Positions 55,740 through 64,000 of a DNA stretch of 64,000 nt are shown one piece after another. How positions within the stretch are numbered: the first letter of the stretch is position 1; every line of letters starts with the position of its first letter. Below the pieces are notes generated by a model. That model was not told the origin of the DNA. It made no database searches and worked only from the letters and a program-made list of their open reading frames with translations. A program made the translations under genes and the position numbers. This DNA comes from Pararge aegeria (taxonomy: Eukaryota > Arthropoda > Insecta > Lepidoptera > Nymphalidae), in NCBI RefSeq assembly GCF_905163445.1, contig NC_053200.1:16368001-16432000 (forward strand), in the 5' to 3' direction.

Positions 55740-56260
55740 ATTAATTAAAAAACCCCAAAGCCTGCGAGATCGGAACCAGTCATCATTATAATATGCCCCA
55801 TTCAAATGTTAGTTACAAATATGTTGCCGCGCGCAGCATGCTGATAGTTAATAGCGTATAAGAAGTATTTATGACGGACTCGGCAACTGCGCCGACTCAG
55901 GTGGTCTACTCCTCTGATTGAGAGCGCCTGCGACTCTTTATATCTCTCCGGCAACTCCACTCCATCTGTCAACGCGTTTTTGCGTCTCGGCCTCGCATGT
56001 TACAGCTTCTACAGACCTGCCAATTTGCAACTTCATGAACGCAAGTAACTATAGCAGCAGCGTATAGGATATCAAGAAACACGAAGATCCAGCTAGGTTC
56101 GTTGTCAAACACTAACATCTTACAGCGCAATATTAACAACAACGAGCCTACTTATATTTTAAGTAAACTAAAAACAACCAAGCATTAAAGCAACGCTTTT
56201 ACTGAATATACTACAGTATCCTTTTTTCGTCCAACTTGAATCAGAAAAAAAACACAAAAC
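55740..56260. other. Unique sequence
   Basis: Moderately GC-rich around 55880-56010 without repeats. No gene recognised. Confidence 0.4.
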
Positions 56261-56264
56261 AAGC

Positions 56265-56390
56265 ACTCATCACCATCATCAACATATCAACCCATTACTG
56301 GCCCACTACAGGGCACGGGTCTCCTCCCACAATGAGAAGGGGTTAAGGCCGGAGTCCACCACGCTGGCCCAGTGCGGATTGGTAGTCTAC
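56265..56390 (-). mobile_element. SINE family A fragment with ATC tail
   Basis: CATCACCATCATCAACATAT, CCCATTACTGGCCCACTACA, GGTCTCCTCCCACAATGAGA and CAGTGCGGATTGGTAGTC. Confidence 0.9.
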
Positions 56391-56394
56391 AAGA

Positions 56395-59165
56395 ACTACT
56401 TAGAAATAATTTATTTAAAATTTTATAACTATTCTCTAAATATTTATTGACTTCGACTTTACTGAAATCACTAAAAACTTTTTTCGCGACGCGGCGTTTC
56501 GGCAATTTGTGCCCAGGAGGTTAACCTATCGTTGGGCTATGCCCGCGGACAGAAACCAGGTCCGTGGATGGGATTCGTCTAATACCAGAACGACTAACCG
56601 GTTAACGAAAATATTCCGTCTCATAAAGAGACACCTTGCTGATTCAACTTAAAATACGCAAACCAAAGCGTGTAAATTTTAGGGATGGAACAGTACCTTT
56701 GTGGCTTGGTTTGACGGAACTTAGTTTTACTGCAGGCCGATTCTGTATTTCAGTTGTCAACAAATAGAGTGTGGAACCACAGTGGAAATCTGTCACCAAT
56801 AACCTGGGAAATCAATATTTTGCATTCTGTAAGCTAAGTTTCCAACTGTATTCATTCTATCTTGGTACAATTAGGTATACAATACATAACGATGGTTTGG
56901 ACGATATTTGATGGTAACATTCCACAGTGGCTAGCTTTATTAGATGTCAACTGAGATAGTTATTCGGCCTGCTGGTCAGAACGTGTCGGCACACAACTTG
57001 TCGGCCTATCTGTAGCTGTACGCGAAGCGACATTAGAAGAATGCTAGCAGGATCGTGTGTATAATGTACGAGCGTCTCTAATAAGCCTCTTGAGCCTCTA
57101 AACAGCCTGTAACGGACGCCATTACTCCTCCGTATGGAGCCGGCGTGGCCGCGACGCGAACAGTTAGGTTTATGCGACCAGATTGTTTACGAGAGGTTAC
57201 TGCAATCTATGCGATTTCTTTTCAATAACATCGAGAGCTCCCGAGTTCTCTATTAGATATCGGACTTCATAAGTTGTACTTACTGAAGCCTCATAGGTTA
57301 ATAAATATTTCTAATCTGGACTTTAATGTGTTTTACAAGTGTATTATTGAAAAGTGCATACAAGTGTATTACGTAAGTACTATATATATTGTGCTTTGAC
57401 CGTTACTATTAGTGAATTGCCTCTATTGAGGAGTTGATCCGTTGATCTGGGTTCCTTCACACCTTTTTACCATTAAATCGTAGTTAGTTACTAGTTGATA
57501 TCTCATACGTATCCAGAAGCAGCCTAGATGCACTACTGAACCGCAAAAAGTCGCCGCGCACAATCTCTCCCTAAGAACAATTATTATTGTTCTTGACAAT
57601 GGCACTGATCGCAATTCAATTTTGACAAATTTAGTGCGAGGGAATAGCGACCGGGGTAATTAGGATTACCAATTAAAACGTTAGCTGGAAAGTGAGTCTC
57701 ATACTTCATAAAATACCGTCATAAATATATACGCAACAACACAACTCTTAGATCCAATTAATTGGCGCGAAACCCAACCTACAACCGACTGATATGGAGG
57801 CAATTCTGGAATAACGATACTTCAAATAAAATCCATTTCAGTGCCCTTTAGTGAGACAAGGATGTAAGAAGCGTTCATATGAGTGTCTTAAACAACTGTG
57901 TCACTTTAATACTAGATTTTCAATTAAGTGTGATAAGGTTGTATACAGCATGAATTTGTGTTGATTCTGGAACTGTATTGTACCTAGTGTGTGTTGCACT
58001 TAGAAGTGCTGTTTGTCCGAATGAAATATATTATTATAGTACTGTCGATCACCGAGCTTAATGATGTTCCTCTTATAGCACTGCTTCAGTGATGTAGCGA
58101 TCCGTGCACGCAGCGACACTCGCTTCACTGGCCATTCCTCTTCATAATATTTCCGTTTTGAAATCAGTAAGACGTATGATATTGGTACTTAAGTACAAAT
58201 AAATTAAGTAAAAGTTTGTGAGATTTGATAATAACTTACTATCTGTTACTAAGCTCGTCTGATTATTTTAACGATAATATAAACCTTACCACATTTGAAA
58301 AAAAAATCTCTATCCGAAATTCTATTTTTCCGTTAAGCTTAATTTTTTTTGCTTGAATTCCAATGTACACTGCATATGAGTGAAAACTCTCATTTATTTA
58401 TTGATAATATTACAGCAAACTAATTTCCGTACAAGTCATGCTGGCTGCACTTCTGTGCTGAACAATTACATTGATCCTTTGCTCAAAAGAAGAGCCAGCC
58501 CTTCTGCTACCCAGATGAGGCAAGGAAATCAACCGAGGTGGCAATATCTCGAAAATTATTGAAAACATTTAACTGAAATTTAATTGAAATCACCGTCAAT
58601 ACAGTCTGCTACCATCCCAACCCACCCGTTGGGCCTTCAGTGGAATAGGACTGTATAGGCGATTGATGAAAATCACAATTACACTTCTGCGTGCTACACT
58701 ACAAACTCGCGCTTCTCGTCAGTCAAAAAGTGCTCGATGCAAAGCATGCTTGCCTCACTCTAGTTTATATACAATAAGTAATAACTTTGCCCACCCCTTT
58801 GAGGCTGGTACTATATGGTACGATAGAGTACATCGTACACTAATGTTTTACCGGCTGAATTCCACACCGGCTCATTGTGCGCCATTTGGATGCAGCGCAA
58901 CACTCCACGCGGCTCGTTACTCACCCAGTGACTCGCGATTGGCGGCTAGGTGCAGCGTGACACGCCGTAGCGCACACTATCCTGCACTATTGATTCCGTT
59001 ACTACTACCTTCTTGTCGAGTAGTGATTACAATTAAGACATCCTGACCATATCGCAGTTTTTCATAGAAACTTTTTTATATTACACTTTATCTACTTACA
59101 AAAATTCCATACCTATAAAAAATTCAAACATCTGACTTCCCATATAGTCTACATTATTCTACTAG
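56395..59165. other. Long unique stretch with scattered GC patches
   Basis: GC patches at 57115-57165 (GGAGCCGGCGTGGCCGCGAC) and about 57625-57685 (AGCGACCGGGGTAATTAGGA, a homeodomain-like core). 58663-59046 holds a 127-codon frame with a serine/arginine-rich, low-complexity-like product and no domain; it is considered non-coding. Confidence 0.4.
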
Positions 59166-59169
59166 TTTC

Positions 59170-59335
59170 CTGATACCCATATTATTAAGAGAGTTGTGAA
59201 AAAAATGTAGCTCGCCATTTTGTGGCGGCGGCCATCTTGGATCAATGTTCATGAAAGCTAAGAACACTCCCGACTAATTCACCTTTAAAACAAAAAAACT
59301 AAATCAAAATCGGTTCATTGGACAGACACACACAC
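59170..59335. repeat. Repeat with GGCGGCGGCCATCTTGG motif
   Basis: TCCTGATACCCATATTATTA, CGCCATTTTGTGGCGGCGGC and AATCGGTTCATTGGACAGAC resemble the repeat at 2735-3065, including the same order of the CCCATATT and CCATCTT blocks. Confidence 0.5.
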
Positions 59336-59339
59336 AGAG

Positions 59340-60803
59340 ACACATTTGTGCGTCGGAGGTTCAAATTCAAAAATTCTAATTTCATTTAATTTTTCAAGTA
59401 GGCCTAATATAAACACTTTTGAAACGTGAAGTCTGTCTGTGTGTAGTGACTCTACCACCGGTTCGGAAGGCAGATTCTACCGAGAAGAAGCCGGCAAGAA
59501 ACTCAGCAGTTGCTCTTTTCCGACATCAACAATTTACATTTTAAAATTTATTTTTATCCTGTGAGAGATGCAAGTGGTGCCGGGTGCTTCCAAGCAACCT
59601 TGTCTGTCATTAAGAAATTCATCAATTGCATAGTAACCTCGCTGTAATAAATGTGTTTTAACACATTGTTTAAACTTATGCATTGGTAGGTCCAAAATTA
59701 CATTAGGAATCATATTATAAAAGCGTATACTCAATCCCGCAAACGACTTCTGTACCTTACGCAGACGATATGCAGATGACTAATTTATGAGCATTTCTTG
59801 TAAGTCGACTGCTTATATCCACTTTTTGTTTACATAGACTAATATGTTGTCTTACAAATACTATATTGTTATAAATATATTGTGAGGCTACCGTAACTAT
59901 ACCTATTATTTAAATTTTTCACAGAAGGATTCCCGTGATTTAAGTTGATATATTGATCGTACAGCTATTTTCTCTGCAATATGAATATAGTTTCAATATC
60001 AGCAGCTTTGCCCCATAATAAGATCCCGTAAGACATCACACTATGAAAGTATGCAAAGTAAACAAGTCTTGCTGTTTCTACGTCAGTAATCTGTCTAATT
60101 TTCCTGACGGCGTAGGCAGCCGAGCTTACCTGCTAGTGTATCTATATGGGTAACCCACTGAGGCTTACAATCTAAGGGCATGCCCAGAAAAACTGTGGAA
60201 ACTTCCATTTTTAGTGATTCTCCGTTTATGAAATTTCTTTACATTTGGTAAAATAAATACGACACATTTAGTTTTTTTGCATTTAAAATTAAATTATTGA
60301 CTGTAAACCAGTGCGACAAGTGCTCGGATTACATCGTCAGAGTTATCTCTACCTATATCAGTTTTAAAAATTAGATCATCATATCATCTGCAACCAGTAC
60401 AATGTCACAGGTTTTACTGACATGGTGTGGTAGATTATTTATATACACCAAAAATCCAAAAATAGAAAGGGTCCCAAAATTGATCCCCGTGGGACACCCA
60501 TAGACGTAGCCGACCCCTGTGACTTATTGTCTTCTATGCATACCCATTGGGTTCTGTCACTGAGATAAGAGGCAACCAAATTTAGTGCAACGTTTTTGAT
60601 AACACAGTGGGCTAGTTGAAGCAGCAAGGTTTTATTATCAACAAAACCGAATGCTTTGGATAGATCACAAAATACACCAATGGCATTCTGCGAACGTTCC
60701 CTGGCATCGTACACATGTTTTAAAAGTTTAGCGCCTGCATCCGTCGTACCTTTAGTGAAACCGTACTGCTCCGGATGTAGTAAGTTATTTACATTGAAGT
60801 GAT
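59340..60803 (-). pseudogene. Degenerate LINE family B copy with RT remnants
   Basis: Minus-strand copy from about 60803 (5' truncated inside RT, at NVNNLLHPEQYGFTKG) to the 3' UTR end at 59340. Recognisable blocks: DLSKAFGFVDNKT, SMGVPRGSILGPFLFL (60460-60520), a decayed catalytic site near 60390 where FADD has become VADD with stops after it, and the C-terminal SIRFYNMIPNVILDLPMHKF (59690-59734). Frameshifts separate the two open pieces (60439-60867 and 59534-59734). The first codons of the former, before about 60803, are flanking host DNA. It is older than the copies at 25-32 kb. Confidence 0.9.
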
Positions 60804-60869
60804 TCATTTTTCTGTGAATTATATGTAATTCTTCCCACTCAACTTTTATAGTAAGGAGGTCCCACATTT

Positions 60870-61955
60870 TATGGTAAAAGAAAACTTGAAATTAAAAAAT
60901 TAAGAAAAACGATGAAACGAATCGGCCTTCTTCTAAATTGTCTCGGTATGTACAAAATATGATATTTTATCTTTTTTTTTAATAAGAATAGTTTTGTATG
61001 TTTAAAGTTATGTGTTAATAATATTCCCTTTTCCTCCAACCGTTAAATCCTTGAGATTTCAGTCTGCCGCATCGAAACTCTTATGTCGAGAGCTGCATCC
61101 ATTAATTAAAAGAAATCACATAAGTCAGTCCAAAAATCCCCGAGAAATTGAGGAACAGGCAGAAAATAAAAATACTACGCATCGGAATGAGAGAAATCAA
61201 ACGACTTACGCCTGCGTTCACTAACGACGAACAAGGCAGTGTCTAAATAAGTAACGCCTAATCTAAAGATATTCCTATGCATACAATCTACCTTTGACCA
61301 ATAGTTATTACCTAAGAATTGTTGAAACGTTTTTATATACAATTTAGGCGATTCCTAGGTTTAGTGAAAACGGGTCTTGGGAACACAGTGCATCCAATCA
61401 TTCGCTGAGAGTGAAATCATCAAATATTTTTTTCCATTATAATTAAGTAGCCTGATTAAGGATAATTTCGCAGATCCTATTAGTGATAGCGAAGTTGATC
61501 GACTGACTTCGTAAAGCCGGGCGCGGGAAATACCTAATTCCAATGGCTCTACAACAACAGCATTCTTCGCGCGCGAAAAAAGATAATTAAATCAAAAGTA
61601 AACGTTCCGATTACGATCGCAATGATAATGGCGATATATTAACTGAAAATAATAAGCCGGACACCATTTAGTTTGGGTGCAAGTATTATAAAGCGTGCAC
61701 AGATATACCAGCACAACGGCTACGGTTTCAACCTGACTTATAAAACAAGAAGTGCGTACAGCGGAGCCGAGGCAGAAAACCGAGTAAATAATTGCCTATC
61801 TAGTTAATTGATTACGGGCTCCGAAACTGAGTCCACCTTGGCAACTAGTCGCCTGTCAAAACCGTGCAGAGTTTTTTTTCGATCCGAATCGTATGCGTAT
61901 ATTGTGAAACACTTTTAAAAAAAAAATGCTTTATCTTTGGTTCTGCTCATAAGTC
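60870..61955. other. Unique sequence
   Basis: A short phrase near 61344-61375 (GGCGATTCCTAGGTTTAGTG) is also found near 54066-54090, so a small dispersed repeat may be present. A patch at 61735-61760 (GTGCGTACAGCGGAGCCGAG) is mildly GC-rich. Confidence 0.4.
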
Positions 61956-61957
61956 CA

Positions 61958-62075
61958 TCGTCATCTCCTAACCCGGTACAGTTTATAGGCTTTAAATGTG
62001 CCTAAAAAAGATATGCGTGCTGGGATTCAGACTCGGCCCCCCGCAAGTGGAGCCGAAGTCCTAACCACTTGTGAC
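61958..62075 (-). mobile_element. SINE family A head fragment
   Basis: TGCTGGGATTCAGACTCGGC and GTGGAGCCGAAGTCCTAACC are the reverse complement of the family A tRNA-like head. A family F scrap follows at 62090-62170. Confidence 0.6.
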
Positions 62076-62084
62076 AACACTTGT

Positions 62085-62170
62085 GTGTGTGTGTAATCCT
62101 AACTTCATGTGCATATGATTACACCGGCCACCACGCCCTTCACACCTGAAGCCTGCATTTGTAACAATAA
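62085..62170 (+). repeat. Family F fragment with short (GT)n
   Basis: GTGTGTGTGTGTAATCC, CACCGGCCACCACGCCCTTC and CACCTGAAGCCTGCATTTG. Confidence 0.6.
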
Positions 62171-62429
62171 GTATGTGGGTACTACTAAGTCCACTATGAT
62201 AAGCGACGCGCTGGATGACGCGTTATTTGTACTTCTTTAGGGCGAGTACTTAAACGCACACTCTAGGTATGTCGGTGGATTGTAACAGTCTGCCAACCTT
62301 CGGTGCCAGCCATCATCTTAATGTCGGTGTGCCGTCCTATTGATTCCGATTCCCATCCTATACACATCCTGATAATATACGTGTGCATATATGAGGTGCC
62401 CAAGTGGATTGGCGACCTCGGTTGCATGG

Positions 62430-62610
62430 TAAGTCGCCACGTGTATAGCTGCCGCCCTCGCCGCGGCACGGTAGCGTCGCCGGAACACACAGGCCGCCGC
62501 GCCGTCGGCGACATCAAAGCGCGATAATTGTGGCCTAATTGCCGGATCACCGCCGACACGCTGACGAGCGGCAACTGCTGGCAGCCGACCCCGCTGCGGA
62601 CCTACTCAGA
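62430..62610. promoter_or_regulatory. GC-rich island with TAATT cores
   Basis: GCCGCCCTCGCCGCGGCACG, GGCCGCCGCGCCGTCGGCGA, then GATAATTGTGGCCTAATTGC and CCGCCGACACGCTGACGAGC. Sharply bounded, repeat-free. Two homeodomain-type cores lie inside the CpG-rich block. Candidate developmental enhancer. Confidence 0.35.
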
Positions 62611-63095
62611 TAACACTCGCAATTATAATCTTCTTTGCTCTAGCTTCCTACGTTCCGCGTTTTCAATTACATCTTACATCTAGCAGTGGCAATACATAAA
62701 AGCGCACGTACAGGTTGTGCACTAAACGGACAGATACGAGTTATAAAAAACCTAAAGGTAGGCATTGAACCAGTTTTAAAAAGCTTATCCTTAAGTTTTA
62801 ATAAATCGTACTAGAGATTTACATTTTTTTTTATGTCATCTGCCCGCTAAGTGCGCAACCGCCTCCACACGCACGTCACTGACATCTACAGAAGATTTGA
62901 AAGAGCTACCAGCTTTACATATTTATGTTTAAGGATGCCTCCAACTCACCACCTAATGCTAGGTACAGATGGTTGAGGCCAAGGCCTTCCAAATGCGTGC
63001 TTTAATCAACCTAAAATCTTATACTCACCCAGACCCACGGTTCTGCGGCAGACATGGATCGGGGCAGTGGGTCAAATCAGCGTGTTATTGTAATC
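62611..63095. other. Unique sequence
   Basis: Nothing recognised beyond a mild GC patch at 62850-62880. Confidence 0.4.
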
Positions 63096-63099
63096 CACT

Positions 63100-63268
63100 A
63101 CAAGTTATCCTTAGCCCTTGAGTGCCATCTTACTTGTAAGTGCTGGTAAGTGACGTTGCAGTCTTAGGTAGCGGGCTAACCTTTTAGGGGGTATGGCAGT
63201 TATATTAAAGGCTCAATAGTTTTGCGGTACATTTTTGTCGGAACAGAGGTCTTCCACCAGACCAGAGT
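63100..63268 (-). mobile_element. SINE family C
   Basis: CTACAAGTTATCCTTAGCCC, GGTAAGTGACGTTGCAGTCT, TAGCGGGCTAACCTTTTAGG and CCACCAGACCAGAGTAC. Confidence 0.6.
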
Positions 63269-63274
63269 ACATTG

Positions 63275-63362
63275 ATCATCACACCATCCCATTCCCGGCC
63301 CACGACAGGGCACGGGTCTCCTTCCACAATGAGAACGGGTTAAGGCCGTAGTCCACCACTCG
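63275..63362 (-). mobile_element. SINE family A fragment
   Basis: CATTCCCGGCCCACGACAGG, CACGGGTCTCCTTCCACAAT and AACGGGTTAAGGCCGTAGTC. It is followed at 63390-63445 by a SINE-C tail on the + strand. Confidence 0.85.
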
Positions 63363-63389
63363 ATTATAAGTTATAACTGGTTTGCTGGA

Positions 63390-63445
63390 TAACATCTTAG
63401 GCTGCATCATCACTTACCAGAAGGATTGCAGTCAAGGGCTAACTT
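63390..63445 (+). mobile_element. SINE family C tail fragment
   Basis: GCATCATCACTTACCAGAAG and TTGCAGTCAAGGGCTAACTT match 20325-20375. Confidence 0.6.
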
Positions 63446-63734
63446 GTAAATTTAAAGATTAAGGAGTAACCAGAGCCAGCCTGTAAAGATAGTAGGTGTG
63501 CCACTCAAATGTGAATTTGCAAAAAGATTTATATTGAGTGATGAAAGTTCCTGGAAGCTCCCTAAAACGATGTTCTTCGAATCGTTGACCAATAATTTGA
63601 ATTTAAAAAAACGGTGACTATTATAATGACAAATAGTTGCATTCACAGAAAACGCCATTTTAACGGAAACGCAACTTTTCTGTTGTTAAGAACCGAGGTA
63701 CTAAGTATATAATACTGAGTAGGAATGGATGCAA

Positions 63735-63930
63735 AATGTCAGTAAAAGCAATGACGCCAGCTGCCGCTATCTGTATCTGCGGATGCAAATCCCCGAACGT
63801 GTAAGTGAGGCAGTAAGTGGTTCTGCGAGGTCGCCACTCGCCGCCAAAAAGACAACATCTGACATTTTATCAGCGCGCGGCTTCTGACTCGCAATCCCTC
63901 ACCCGAGATATAAAAACCTGGAAAAGCTCG
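63735..63930 (+). promoter_or_regulatory. Promoter/enhancer-like region with octamer and TATA box
   Basis: An exact POU octamer ATGCAAAT lies at 63783-63790, GC-rich sequence follows (TCAGCGCGCGGCTTCTGACT), then TATAAAA at 63909-63915. The spacing fits a core promoter firing rightward out of the window, but no transcript is visible. Confidence 0.3.
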
Positions 63931-64000
63931 AAGAATTTTTTTCTACTAATTGTAATGTAGTGCCAAGTAATCAAGTAATGACAATTGACTATTTGAAGTA

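Noticed and set aside
58663..59046. 127-codon ORF
   Set aside because: No Kozak-type ATG, no domain, low-complexity Ser/Arg/Ala composition, no splice context; probably chance, although homology search would settle it.

Overview
The window looks like nuclear DNA from a butterfly or moth (Lepidoptera). It is AT-rich and intron-bearing. It is densely seeded with tRNA-derived SINEs, Lep1/Helitron-like repeats and non-LTR LINE fragments of types I associate with lepidopteran genomes. The species cannot be fixed from the sequence alone. No bacterial-style operons, rRNA, CRISPR arrays or convincing functional tRNA genes were seen.

Only one host protein-coding gene is well supported: a seven-exon SLC22-like (organic cation/carnitine transporter family) major-facilitator gene on the + strand, 6054-15310. 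Its splice sites, phases and membrane topology fit together into a protein of about 548 residues. Introns 2 to 6 carry SINE, Lep1/Helitron-like and LINE debris.

Layout. 1-6053: repeats, a 183-bp-arm foldback next to a Pif1-like helicase fragment (2086-2740), a foldback MITE, a LINE 3' end and a CpG-richer stretch in front of the gene. 6054-15310: the transporter. 15311-25150: 3' flank, Lep1-like, Helitron-like and SINE copies, and several GC-rich unique islands. 25160-32590: a LINE cluster with two long same-strand reverse-transcriptase copies of related but distinct subfamilies, one broken by a frameshift and the other by a single amber codon. 32600-59170: a gene desert with SINEs, LINE tails (including an RTE-type fragment), MITE copies, perfect hairpins and GC-rich islands. 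59340-60803: a degenerate minus-strand LINE. 60870-64000: unique AT-rich DNA, more SINE pieces and two further GC-rich islands, the last carrying an octamer and a TATA-like box.

The transporter is the only gene whose job can be inferred. The LINEs supply reverse transcriptase, and the SINEs are probably mobilised in trans; the shared ATC-type 3' tail of SINE family A and the RTE fragment fits this. About 48 kb downstream of the transporter has no recognised host exon. The GC-rich unique islands there are candidate cis-regulatory modules, but only by composition and motif content. I did not find a clearly new biological system. The strongest unusual structures are the near-perfect foldback beside the helicase fragment, the foldback MITE family, the conserved 3' end shared by two LINE subfamilies, and the hairpins.
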